Origin: Paenibacillus tundrae
GTDB taxonomy: Bacteria > Bacillota > Bacilli > Paenibacillales > Paenibacillaceae
Direction: 5' to 3'
Length of the DNA stretch: 64,000 nucleotides
NCBI RefSeq assembly: GCF_030812775.1
Contig: NZ_JAUSTI010000019.1
Location: 1-64,000 of the forward strand
The stretch's first letter is position 1; the number at the start of each line of letters is the position of its first letter. The notes beneath the pieces were generated by a model. The model ran no database searches. It saw nothing but the letters and a program-made list of their open reading frames with translations, and was not told where the DNA came from. Position numbers and translations under genes: made by a program. Positions 23,753 to 32,525 of this stretch are shown piece after piece.

Positions 23753-24318
23753 TCTTAGCTGATGTTGATATTATGAAATTAATAGAAAACGACAATTTGA
23801 GAATATCTCCATTCGATATTCAAAATTTAAGACCAAATGGAGTTAGAGTCCATATTTCTAACGAAATTATTACGTATGATCGAAATCAAACAATAGATAT
23901 GAGCAAACCTGAAAAGTTAAGATATACAACTAATATCATTGATCCTGTCGCCGGCTTTATTCTAAGTCCTAATGAGTTTATTCTTATGTCCACATTGGAA
24001 ACCATAAAGACTCCAAGGGATATAGTGGGATACTTGGAAGGGAGAAGCACGATTGCTAGGTTGGGTCTATCAATACACTGTACTTCTGGAATTATTGATA
24101 ATCTATATGAAGAACCTCGGTCAATCATATTAGAAATTAAGAATAATGGTCCGTTGTCTATTAAGCTTTATCCGGGTTTACCGATTGGGATGATGTTATT
24201 TCATCAGTTGTCAAGTCCAGTTGAACAAGATGTGCAAAAACAATATTTTAGACAGGACAAAGTTACTGTCCCAAATTTAGAATTTATACATGAAGGAGGA
24301 GGGAAGATTGAAAAATAA
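23749..24318 (+). CDS. dCTP deaminase-fold protein, paralogue 3
   Basis: A 189-residue, more divergent copy: MILADVDIM, LRPNGVRVHIS (Asn-Gly in place of Asn-Ser-Tyr), GRSTIARLGLSIH (98-110), ILEIKNNG with Glu129 retained, and GLPIGMMLFHQL. It has an extra C-terminal tail after ~154. The pattern of two copies with Glu and one without fits a heteromeric trimer, since Dcd active sites lie at subunit interfaces. It overlaps the following glycosyltransferase start. Confidence 0.82.
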   Translation: MILADVDIMKLIENDNLRISPFDIQNLRPNGVRVHISNEIITYDRNQTIDMSKPEKLRYTTNIIDPVAGFILSPNEFILMSTLETIKTPRDIVGYLEGRSTIARLGLSIHCTSGIIDNLYEEPRSIILEIKNNGPLSIKLYPGLPIGMMLFHQLSSPVEQDVQKQYFRQDKVTVPNLEFIHEGGGKIEK

Positions 24319-25393
24319 AATAGTTTTAACTGGAGGAGGATCAGCAGGACATGTCACACCTAATTTATCCCTTATCCCAGACTTACAGAATGCGGGATGG
24401 GAAATTCATTATATTGGTACAAAAAAAGGAATTGAAAGTAAAGTGGTACCAAAAGATAGCGTAATATATCATTCAGTTAAAGCAGGGAAGTGGAGAAGAT
24501 ACTTTGACTGGAAAAACCTCACAGATATATTCAACGTATTTTTAGGAATATGCAAATCCACTCTAATTATCAGGAAAATTAAACCTAATGTTATATTCTC
24601 CAAAGGAGGATTTGTGTCTGTTCCCATAGTTATTGGTGGTTGGTTAAATCGTGTTCCTGTTATTTTGCACGAATCTGATTTAACACCAGGTTTAGCCAAT
24701 AAACTTTCTACTCCCTTTGCACAGAATATCTGTACCTCATTTGCGGAAACATTAGATTTCTTACCAAAAAATAAGAGCATTCATGTAGGCTCTCCCATAC
24801 GACAGGAATTGATAAGTGGTGATGCTTCAAATGGACTAAGCTATTGTGGTTTTGTTGAAGGAAAACCGATTCTTATGGTATTAGGTGGTAGTTTAGGCTC
24901 TGTAAAAATTAATAAACTTATCAGAGATAATATTAATGACATACTAAATAAATTTCAAATTGTCCATATTTGCGGAAAAGGAAAGCTGGATAAAGGATTT
25001 AATGAGATACAAGGTTATAGACAGTTTGAATATGTTCAAAAGGAGATGGCTGATCTTTTTAAAATAACGGATATTGCCGTTGGCAGGGCGGGTTCAAATT
25101 CAATATTCGAGTTCCTGTATTTAAAAATCCCTAGTTTGCTTATACCACTTCCTAAAACAGCGAGTAGAGGTGATCAAATTCTTAATGCTGCTATGTTTAG
25201 TGAACTTGGCTATAGCAAAATGCTGCAGGAAGAAAATCTCACCGATAAAGCATTTTTAGATGCTTTAGATGAGTTATTTCATGATAAAGAAAAATATATT
25301 CAAAAAATGATGAGAGCCAAGCTTCCTGATGGAAAGGAGAATATTGTTAAATTGATAAATCAATTTAATATCGAGAGGAATGTAATGCAATGA
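24308..25393 (+). CDS. MurG-like glycosyltransferase (GT28)
   Basis: TTG 24308 is preferred over ATG 24290, because the AAGGAGGAGGG at 24292-24302 lies between them; 361 residues. It follows the MurG plan: GGGSAGHVTPN near the start, FSKGGFVSVP, LHESDLTPGLANK, VGSPIRQEL, GGSLGSVKIN, and the C-terminal AVGRAGSNSIFEFL with RGDQILNAAMF. It resembles the second MurG (MurG2) of the Bacillus cereus group. Housekeeping MurG moves GlcNAc from UDP-GlcNAc to lipid I. In this island it more likely moves GlcNAc to a pathway acceptor, and the PIG-L gene next to it suggests the sugar is then deacetylated. Confidence 0.85.
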   Translation: MKNKIVLTGGGSAGHVTPNLSLIPDLQNAGWEIHYIGTKKGIESKVVPKDSVIYHSVKAGKWRRYFDWKNLTDIFNVFLGICKSTLIIRKIKPNVIFSKGGFVSVPIVIGGWLNRVPVILHESDLTPGLANKLSTPFAQNICTSFAETLDFLPKNKSIHVGSPIRQELISGDASNGLSYCGFVEGKPILMVLGGSLGSVKINKLIRDNINDILNKFQIVHICGKGKLDKGFNEIQGYRQFEYVQKEMADLFKITDIAVGRAGSNSIFEFLYLKIPSLLIPLPKTASRGDQILNAAMFSELGYSKMLQEENLTDKAFLDALDELFHDKEKYIQKMMRAKLPDGKENIVKLINQFNIERNVMQ

Positions 25394-26019
25394 TTAAAAA
25401 GAGAAACTTAATCATAACAGCTCATCCTGATGATGCAGAGATTACAATGGGCGGTACTATAAAAAAGATGACAACTTTAGGACATGAAGTTAAAAATTTA
25501 ATAATATGCCTGCCGAGTGAACCTGAAATAAGAATTGATGAAGCAAAAAAATCAGCGAAACTACTTGGTATGGATGTGGAATTTTTAGAAAAAAATAAAA
25601 CCTCAATTGCAGAGGATCATACACTATTCTATTTGATTACGAAATTAGACCGAGTAATTGAAGAATATCAACCCGACTCAATTTATACCCATTTTATTAA
25701 AGATAGTCATCAGGATCATAGAATAGTTGCTCAAGCTGTTCTTACATGTTTTCGTAAACATAAATGTGATCTTCTCTCATTTGAACAAATAAATCAGAAT
25801 AATCTTATAACTAGTAATCAATTCATTCCTAATCTTTATGTTGATATAAGTGAATATTTTCAAGAGAAAATAAAATCATTGGAAATTCACAAATCACAAA
25901 TGGTGGGACATATGACCCACTACCTAATAGATGTGGAGAAGTTAGCAGAGTGGAGAGGTCATCAAAGTGGTAATCGATATGCAGAATCATTTTTAATTAT
26001 TCACAAAAAAGATTTCTAA
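25390..26019 (+). CDS. PIG-L/LmbE-family N-acetylglucosamine deacetylase
   Basis: A 209-residue zinc hydrolase with AHPDDAE at residues 11-17 and SHQDH (His107, His110), the two metal-binding blocks of the PIG-L family. Members deacetylate GlcNAc conjugates in GPI, mycothiol, bacillithiol and several antibiotics. It overlaps the MurG-like gene by ATGA, so the pair probably adds GlcNAc and frees its amine. The free amine could then be acylated using the ACP and ligase encoded downstream (inference). Confidence 0.88.
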   Translation: MIKKRNLIITAHPDDAEITMGGTIKKMTTLGHEVKNLIICLPSEPEIRIDEAKKSAKLLGMDVEFLEKNKTSIAEDHTLFYLITKLDRVIEEYQPDSIYTHFIKDSHQDHRIVAQAVLTCFRKHKCDLLSFEQINQNNLITSNQFIPNLYVDISEYFQEKIKSLEIHKSQMVGHMTHYLIDVEKLAEWRGHQSGNRYAESFLIIHKKDF

Positions 26020-26098
26020 TTATTATTTAAGAATTTCGTTTTTGAATATGTAATTGTTACTCTATTGAATCATGTAGAAGACAAATGGAGGTCTTTAT

Positions 26099-26347
26099 AT
26101 GGAAGATTTAAAAAATATTATTTCAAACTTATCATTTTTAAATAAAGAGATTACTCACGATACAGATCTTCTTGAGGATCTAGGGTTTGATTCTTTACAG
26201 ATTTTAAGATTATTGGTTGAAGTAGAGAATCATTATAATTTTCAAATTTCCTATGATGCTATTGATTATGAGATTTTCAAACGTTATCAAGACTTAGAAC
26301 AATTCGTGATTAAGAAGATTGAAAAAAGTGACAGTAAGTATATTTAA
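26099..26347 (+). CDS. Acyl/peptidyl carrier protein
   Basis: An 82-residue acidic helical protein with the phosphopantetheine site LGFDSLQIL; Ser32 is the attachment residue. AATGGAGG at 26083-26090 precedes ATG 26099. A free-standing carrier in this operon needs a loading enzyme, most likely the adenylate-forming ligase at 30.3 kb. It could present an acyl or aminoacyl group to the oxygenase, radical SAM enzyme or a transferase. Confidence 0.88.
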   Translation: MEDLKNIISNLSFLNKEITHDTDLLEDLGFDSLQILRLLVEVENHYNFQISYDAIDYEIFKRYQDLEQFVIKKIEKSDSKYI

Positions 26348-26375
26348 CTTATATCCATAAAAGGGGTGACAGTAA

Positions 26376-27119
26376 TTGGAGAGTACAAAAACCGTTTTTA
26401 ATGATTACTTTATTGACATTAATAGACCAGATTATGTTGAAAAAATACAAGAAGCGCTCAATGAGAAGGGACTTGTAACATTTAACCACGATTTTACAAG
26501 AGAAGAGTATGTAGAATTTACAAAAAAATTTGGGAGCGTTTATTTCCATAGAAAAAGTGATAGTGATGGAGCAGATGTAATTACAAATATGTATGAGAAG
26601 AATTGGTACAGGAAATTTACTGCTCGTACATTTGAATATCATACAGACCTCAGTAAAAATAAATTGCCTCCTTCCCTTTTGTTTTTTTATTGTAAGGAAG
26701 TGGATACTGTAGGGGGGGAATCCATTCTTTTAGATGGTAAAAAATTGTACTCTGAGTTGAAAGAAAATAATCCAAAGATGTTAAATGAATTATGTCGCCC
26801 AGGCTCAATTATTTTTGGAGAGGATCTGTTGCTAGGATCCTTTTATGAGAAATTGTCTGAAAATCGAATGTTGATAAGGTTTAGATACGACAATTTAATT
26901 TATTTTTCTATCTCAATAATGAACTTGATGCCTGAACTACAAGAGATGTTTGAAAAACAGACATTAACCTTTAAATTGGATTCTAATCAAGGATATATCG
27001 CTAATAATGGTTGGTGGTTACACGGAAGAAAATCATGGGAAGGTGACCGAAAGGCTTATCGAATGATGATTAATTCAGAAGAACCACAAGGTAAGAATCC
27101 TCTTGGTTTTTTAATTTAA
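26376..27119 (+). CDS. TauD/TfdA-like Fe(II)/2-oxoglutarate-dependent oxygenase
   Basis: TTG 26376 behind AAGGGGTGA gives 247 residues. The iron triad is complete: His89-x-Asp91 in FEYHTDLS and distal His216 in GWWLHGRKSW, with an Arg (225 or 229) for 2-oxoglutarate in GDRKAYRM. The family hydroxylates, desaturates or otherwise oxidises small molecules, sometimes while bound to a carrier protein. Lying directly after the ACP gene, it is a candidate for oxidation of an ACP-bound acyl group. AT-rich, as are its neighbours. Confidence 0.85.
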   Translation: MESTKTVFNDYFIDINRPDYVEKIQEALNEKGLVTFNHDFTREEYVEFTKKFGSVYFHRKSDSDGADVITNMYEKNWYRKFTARTFEYHTDLSKNKLPPSLLFFYCKEVDTVGGESILLDGKKLYSELKENNPKMLNELCRPGSIIFGEDLLLGSFYEKLSENRMLIRFRYDNLIYFSISIMNLMPELQEMFEKQTLTFKLDSNQGYIANNGWWLHGRKSWEGDRKAYRMMINSEEPQGKNPLGFLI

Positions 27120-27195
27120 CTTTCGTTGAGAAGTATCTTATTGAAGAAGAGTATAAGAGACAGTTTGAACAAGATTTTAAGAGGAGGATATATGA

Positions 27196-28377
27196 ATGTT
27201 AATTGAAGAAAAAAGAGGAATGACACCACTATCAGTATTAAGTGAACCACATGAAGAATTCACAGATGATAAAGTTTTGTACACAGGTAGGATTGCTAAT
27301 TATAAAGGGATATTTAACAGAGAAGAGTTTTTAAGGATCGCACCTGCACCATGGACAGTTGATTTTCAATTGACAGCAGTATGCAATCATCATTGTGTTT
27401 TTTGTTCTTATGATGAAAGAAATAAACATCTACAAAAAAATAAACTGGATTTGGTTTTGAAAACACATCGTGAACTTTTAGAAATGGGAGCTAGAGGAAT
27501 CATTTATACAGGCGGAGGAGAGCCGCTCTCCTGGAGAGATGGAGGGATGGATTTAGCTGACCTAATAAGAAGTATTGATTACGGTGAAAATTGTAAACCA
27601 AGTTTAGTGACGAATGCAGTAATGCTTCAAAAAATAATTAATCCAGACATACTTAGAAAAATGCACTTTATAGCGATAAGTGTGTATGCTCATACGCCTG
27701 AACTGTATAAAGAGGTTGTAAAAGTAAATGCCTTTAAAGCGCAAACTAAAAATATAAAAAAACTTATTCAGATGAAAAAGGATTATAATCTCAAATATCC
27801 CGAACTAAATTTCAAGATACTAATTAACCGAGTTAACTACAAATATTTACCTGAAATATATCACTTTTATAAAGAGTTAGGAGTAGAATACATTTTTATG
27901 CGTTGCGTCAATAATTTCGAAGAAGGACAAGATGTAGAGCTATCAGAATTACAGAAGGAAGAATTGGAGTCCTTGGTCAGAAAAAAAATGGATATAGGTG
28001 AAGAGTATGTCGATGATTTCTTAAAGAGTCTACTCCCCTCTAAAGATATAAAACCTGCTAGTAATTGTTGGACAGTTAAAATGGGTCACAATATTTTAAT
28101 CTCAACAATTGGAGAATGTTCCATTGAAATCCCATATGGGGCAAAAAAAGAGTTTTGTATAGGGAATATTAATCACAACTCACTAAAGGAAATCTGGGGA
28201 TCTGAACAACATCTGGATGTAATCAACAAACTTAACACTCAAATGCAAGGGCTAGGCTGTGATTTGCGGATGTGCAGACATCATAAATACAACAAAGTAA
28301 TGGATGCTTTTTTAGCCGGCGAAGTAAATGCTCCAGATCAAAGTAAATTTGATATGAAACATGGATATTATTTATAA
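27196..28377 (+). CDS. Radical SAM/SPASM enzyme
   Basis: A 393-residue protein starting at ATG 27196 behind AGAGGAGGA. The radical SAM cluster motif is CNHHCVFC (Cys63, Cys67, Cys70), with IYTGGGEPL as the SAM-binding GGE-type motif. The C-terminal part has further cysteines in SNCWTVK, GECSIEI, EFCIGN and GCDLRMCRHH, consistent with a SPASM-type auxiliary Fe-S domain. Likely chemistry is radical modification of a carbon centre, such as epimerisation, dehydrogenation or C-C bond formation. The substrate is unknown. Confidence 0.9.
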   Translation: MLIEEKRGMTPLSVLSEPHEEFTDDKVLYTGRIANYKGIFNREEFLRIAPAPWTVDFQLTAVCNHHCVFCSYDERNKHLQKNKLDLVLKTHRELLEMGARGIIYTGGGEPLSWRDGGMDLADLIRSIDYGENCKPSLVTNAVMLQKIINPDILRKMHFIAISVYAHTPELYKEVVKVNAFKAQTKNIKKLIQMKKDYNLKYPELNFKILINRVNYKYLPEIYHFYKELGVEYIFMRCVNNFEEGQDVELSELQKEELESLVRKKMDIGEEYVDDFLKSLLPSKDIKPASNCWTVKMGHNILISTIGECSIEIPYGAKKEFCIGNINHNSLKEIWGSEQHLDVINKLNTQMQGLGCDLRMCRHHKYNKVMDAFLAGEVNAPDQSKFDMKHGYYL

Positions 28378-28454
28378 AAATGTTTTACGTATAAACGAAA
28401 AGTATTAGACCCTAATAAGTCGATAACGTAAATTTATTAATTAGAGGATGAAAT

Positions 28455-29207
28455 ATGTCAATTAAAACAGTTTGTATTCATCAGCCTAACTTTTTACCTT
28501 GGATTGGTCTTATCCATAAGATCTGTATTTCAGAAAATTATATTGTCTTAGATAATGTAATGTTTACTAGAGATCAATTCCAGCAGAGAAATAGTATCAA
28601 CACAATGAATGGCCAGACAAGGTTATCTGTTCCTATAACAAAGGGGGATGGAGTTGGTCTAATCAAAAATATTGAAATCTCTGAACACTTTGACTGGAGA
28701 AAGAAGCACCTAGAAACAATATATTATTCTTATAAAAAGTCGAAATATTTTAATGAATTTTATGAAAGACTAGAACAAATTTATTCGCAAAACTACAAAA
28801 AGTTAATACATCTTAATGTCAATATTATAAATCATATATTAGATTATTTAAACGTCGATGCAAATATTCTTTTTGCATCTGATGTTGTTACGAGAGCTGA
28901 TAAGACATTAAGACTAGTTGACCTTTGTGAGGCTACTGGTGTAAATGCTTACATTTATGGAGGGACAGCTGACTACATTGTCAAGGAAAAATTCATTGAA
29001 AAAGGAATAAGTTTAATACCTCAAGGTTTTATCCATCCCAGTTATGACCAGATGCACGCAGATCAGTTCACTTCTAATTTGTCTATAGTAGATTGGATTT
29101 TTCAGCGTCCTAAAAGTGAAATTATTGCTTACTTAGATTTGGAGAAGGAGAAGTTTAAAAGTGAAAAACTTAAAACCAATAACACACAATACACTTCCCT
29201 GGTTTAG
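28455..29207 (+). CDS. WbqC-like family protein
   Basis: A 250-residue protein starting at ATG 28455 behind AGAGGATG. It has the WbqC signature at the N-terminus, CIHQPNFLPWIGLIHKI, then DNVMFTRDQFQQRNSI, and late YGGTADYIV and HPSYDQMH. WbqC-family proteins occur in O-antigen and natural-product clusters and are thought to help attach amino acid or acyl groups to sugars, but the mechanism is not well established. Its 3' end overlaps the aminotransferase gene by 47 bp. Confidence 0.85.
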   Translation: MSIKTVCIHQPNFLPWIGLIHKICISENYIVLDNVMFTRDQFQQRNSINTMNGQTRLSVPITKGDGVGLIKNIEISEHFDWRKKHLETIYYSYKKSKYFNEFYERLEQIYSQNYKKLIHLNVNIINHILDYLNVDANILFASDVVTRADKTLRLVDLCEATGVNAYIYGGTADYIVKEKFIEKGISLIPQGFIHPSYDQMHADQFTSNLSIVDWIFQRPKSEIIAYLDLEKEKFKSEKLKTNNTQYTSLV

Positions 29208-30312
29208 TGAAATACAAAAGGAGGAATTTGCAGTAAGTTCACGAGAAATATTAGATTCCGGTCAGTTGATTTGTGGAAAATACACAAATTTATTAGAAGA
29301 GAAAGCCAAAAAGGTTTGTAAGACAAACTACGCTGTTGCAGTTTCTTCTGCAACAGCAGCAATTGAAATAATATTAAATTATCTGGAACTGAATGGTGAA
29401 GAAGTTTTAGTTCCGAATAACACATTTATTTCTACAATCTATGCTTTACGTAATGCCGGAGCTACGCCAATATTGGTGGATATTGACCCGAAGACATTCT
29501 GCATAGATATCAGTGATGTGAGGAATAAAATTACACCAAAAACGAGGGCACTGATCTTAGTTCACATTGCAGGATATATTCCTGAATATGTTACTGAACT
29601 TAAAGCGTTCTGCAAAGATCATAATATTACATTAATTGAAGATGCTTCTCATGCTTTTGGTGCGAGTTATCAGAATGATAGTGCTGGTGGGATTGGCTTT
29701 GCTTCAGCTATTTCCCTGTATCCAACCAAAATAGTTACTGGTGGCACAGGCGGGATTCTTACAACAAACGACGGGGGGCTTGCGGAATTTGCCCTATTAT
29801 GCAGAGCACATGGCAATTCACCTAAAGGGATGAACTTACAAGTTTCACCGAACTGGTTTATAAGTGAATTCAGTGCTTTGTTATGTTTCTTGCAGATAAG
29901 TGAGCTTTCAGAAATATTGATACGGAGAAACAGAGTAGCCGATTCCTATGATCAGGTGATTAAAAGACACAAACAGTTATTTCAGACTCAGCCACATGAT
30001 GATCGCAGAGTACATCCTTATTATAAGTATATTGTAAAAATTAGAGATAATATAATAAAAAAGAAAGATATCACTGAATTTTTCCGAAGCAAAAATATTG
30101 AATTAGGTCATTGTTATGAAACTACATTAAGTGAACACTTAAGTACTAAAAATATATTTAGAAATCAACAATTCCCGAATTCCCAGATATTTTCTTCTAA
30201 CCATTTTACATTACCTTGTCATACTGGACTTACAGCAAAGGAAACTGACTTTATTTGTGAAACACTTGAAGAGTTTGTGGGGAGTCATGTATACAATGCG
30301 AATAAAAAATGA
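29161..30312 (+). CDS. DegT/DnrJ/EryC1-type sugar aminotransferase
   Basis: GTG 29161 behind GAAGGAGAAG gives 383 residues. PLP-binding features: SSATAAIEI, PNNTFISTIYAL, IEDASHAFGA with Asp161, and SLYPTKIVTGG with Lys190 as the Schiff-base lysine. The family installs amino groups on keto-sugars bound to nucleotides. There is no sugar 4,6-dehydratase in the island, so its keto substrate may come from another enzyme, such as the oxygenase or radical SAM protein, or from core metabolism. Confidence 0.9.
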   Translation: MKNLKPITHNTLPWFSEIQKEEFAVSSREILDSGQLICGKYTNLLEEKAKKVCKTNYAVAVSSATAAIEIILNYLELNGEEVLVPNNTFISTIYALRNAGATPILVDIDPKTFCIDISDVRNKITPKTRALILVHIAGYIPEYVTELKAFCKDHNITLIEDASHAFGASYQNDSAGGIGFASAISLYPTKIVTGGTGGILTTNDGGLAEFALLCRAHGNSPKGMNLQVSPNWFISEFSALLCFLQISELSEILIRRNRVADSYDQVIKRHKQLFQTQPHDDRRVHPYYKYIVKIRDNIIKKKDITEFFRSKNIELGHCYETTLSEHLSTKNIFRNQQFPNSQIFSSNHFTLPCHTGLTAKETDFICETLEEFVGSHVYNANKK

Positions 30313-30319
30313 GGATTAT

Positions 30320-31723
30320 ATGGATATTACCAATATTTATAATTTATTTGAGAAGTGCTCTCGTTTATATATGGATAAAATTATGGTATATGAGTCAAAT
30401 AATCAATATTCATATTCATATATTAGGAATCGCGTTTATTACAGAAGACGAGAACTTGAAAATTATGGGTTTAAGAAAGGTGACATTTTATTAGTTTGTT
30501 CTCAGGATCACATATCTATTCTCGAATTAATGTTAGCTTGTTGGTCACTCCAAGGCATTGTAGCTATTGTTAATTATGAGTTGAAAAGATTAGATAAAGA
30601 ATTAATGAAAGAATATATAAATCCCAAAATGATTTATGAGGATAAAGAACTGCAAACATATTCTGTTACGCTTGCAGACACAATTACGCCTGATTTATGT
30701 AATGCAGCTTATATATCCTTTTCAACAGGTACCAGCAACAAACCAAAAGGGATTGTACATTCTCATAGAGGACTTATTTTAAATGCTAAGAAAATAAATG
30801 CCTATTTAAAACTTTCACATAATGATAAGTGTCTGAATCTTAAACCTTTGCATCATGTTGCTTCACTCTCTTCCTTAATTTTGCCATCAATAATGGCTGG
30901 GTCCGAGCTGCATTTTAAACGGAATGATGATTTACTCAGTACGACTACCTATGTATATGAAAAAAAAATTACTTTTATAGATGTCTCAGCAACTGTTCTT
31001 AAATATATTAGTTATTTTTCTGAAAGACAGGTTTTAGATTGTCCATTGAGAATCATCTCAGTAAATGGAGAACATCTATCAGCTGAAGAAATTACAAATA
31101 TCAAAGAAAAATTCCCAAATGCTTTAATTTATTATGCATATGGTATGTCTGAAGCAGGTCCAAGGATAACATATTTGGATACAGATCTGTATCCAAATAA
31201 ACTTGAAAGTGTTGGCAAGCCTTTAGAAGAGATAGAACTGTCAATCCTCAACCATGACGAACACAATCAATTGGAGGGGGAAAGGAAAATCGGGGAAATC
31301 GTTATTAACACGCCCTCACTGATGATCGGATATTACAAAAACAATTTATTGACAAATAAGATTATTGGTGATGGTCTGCTCAAAACTGGGGATCTTGGAT
31401 ACCTAGATAAGGAGGGATTCTTGTATGTACTTGGTAGAGTAGATGGTCAGATCTCAAGAGGAGGAGTGGCTATTTATCCATATGAGATTGAAGACATGAT
31501 CAAAATGATGCCGCGAGTCACAGATTGCGTTGTAACTGAATCCAAAGACACAATGAATGGAAACAGAGTTATAGCCTTCGTTTCAGTGAGTGATCATGTC
31601 GAAGTTAAAGATATCTATAACTTTTGCAATTCTAACTTACCACTTTATTTAGTCCCACAATCTATCTTTATTGTTGATGAAATCCCAATGAAAAACGGTA
31701 AGCTCCTACGAACCAAGCTGTAG
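30320..31723 (+). CDS. Adenylate-forming acyl/amino acid ligase
   Basis: The start is ATG 30320, eight bases after the aminotransferase stop, preceded by ATGAGGATT. The 467-residue protein has ANL-superfamily motifs: SFSTGTSNKPKGIVHSHRG (about residues 133-151), YYAYGMSEAGPR, LKTGDLGYLDKEGFLYVLGR, QISRGGVAIYPYEIE and the C-terminal catalytic lysine region PMKNGKLLRTKL. It activates a carboxylate as an adenylate and probably loads it on the carrier protein from the same operon. The substrate is not predictable here. Confidence 0.9.
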   Translation: MDITNIYNLFEKCSRLYMDKIMVYESNNQYSYSYIRNRVYYRRRELENYGFKKGDILLVCSQDHISILELMLACWSLQGIVAIVNYELKRLDKELMKEYINPKMIYEDKELQTYSVTLADTITPDLCNAAYISFSTGTSNKPKGIVHSHRGLILNAKKINAYLKLSHNDKCLNLKPLHHVASLSSLILPSIMAGSELHFKRNDDLLSTTTYVYEKKITFIDVSATVLKYISYFSERQVLDCPLRIISVNGEHLSAEEITNIKEKFPNALIYYAYGMSEAGPRITYLDTDLYPNKLESVGKPLEEIELSILNHDEHNQLEGERKIGEIVINTPSLMIGYYKNNLLTNKIIGDGLLKTGDLGYLDKEGFLYVLGRVDGQISRGGVAIYPYEIEDMIKMMPRVTDCVVTESKDTMNGNRVIAFVSVSDHVEVKDIYNFCNSNLPLYLVPQSIFIVDEIPMKNGKLLRTKL

Positions 31724-31758
31724 TTATATTTAAAAACTAGATAACTGGAGGTTAGTTT

Positions 31759-32484
31759 ATGTTTAAAAACTTGTCTGAAGTAAGAGATTGGATTTCTCAT
31801 AACTATGATGATAGGAAAGATATAATGGAGCAAATAAAGACTATACTGGAACCTCTGAGTGGGAAAAAACAAGTTATTAAGCTACTTACTTCGTTACTTA
31901 AAGATGACATGTGGCTAGAGGAAATTGCACAGCGTTCTTACACACATATCAATGGTTTTGACAAGCTCGTTCTGATTGAATCAAAAGAACCAGAGTATAA
32001 ACTTAGACTTCATATCTGGTGGCCAGAACATTTTGTTAATCATATTGAGCATATTCACAATCATCCATGGCACTTCAGCTCACGAATTTTAACAGGAAAT
32101 TTGAGGTTTCAAACATTTAGAGAAACAAGTGCTACTGAGATAGCGCCGCTATACCACCACCAAACGTTTCCTCCAATCCCAGGGGATAGTGGTCATATTA
32201 TCAAGCGAATAGGTACTAAAAAGCTGGATATTGATTTTGATGGCACTATTTCTGCAGGGTCATTTTACACAATGCACAAAGATATAATGCATAGGGTGAT
32301 TAAGATAAAGGAAGAAACCAATTCTACACTTTTATTACAGGGTCCTTTTGGTGAGGGGATATCCAATTTGTTTACGGATCAAGATTATGTTAGTCCAGAG
32401 AAGACAACTCTTAAATTCTTTGATAAAAATATTGTCAAAAATAAAATTGAAAGATATATAAACGTCTTAATGCAGCACAACTAG
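31759..32484 (+). CDS. Cupin-like protein
   Basis: A 241-residue protein with ACTGGAGG before ATG 31759. The core has HIEHIHNHPWHFSSRILTG and later SFYTMHKDIMHRVIKI, two His-rich strands as in metal-binding cupins. It may be an oxygenase, isomerase or hydrolase acting on the pathway intermediate. I do not recognise a closer family. Confidence 0.65.
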   Translation: MFKNLSEVRDWISHNYDDRKDIMEQIKTILEPLSGKKQVIKLLTSLLKDDMWLEEIAQRSYTHINGFDKLVLIESKEPEYKLRLHIWWPEHFVNHIEHIHNHPWHFSSRILTGNLRFQTFRETSATEIAPLYHHQTFPPIPGDSGHIIKRIGTKKLDIDFDGTISAGSFYTMHKDIMHRVIKIKEETNSTLLLQGPFGEGISNLFTDQDYVSPEKTTLKFFDKNIVKNKIERYINVLMQHN

Positions 32485-32525
32485 AAGATCATCATCATAA
32501 AAATTTTTCACAAGGAGGGTGAGCT

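Noticed and set aside
21643..30312. Tunicamycin- or butirosin-type identity of the island
   Set aside because: Some families are shared (radical SAM, ACP, PIG-L, aminotransferase), but the signature enzymes of those pathways are absent, and Dcd-like genes are not part of them.
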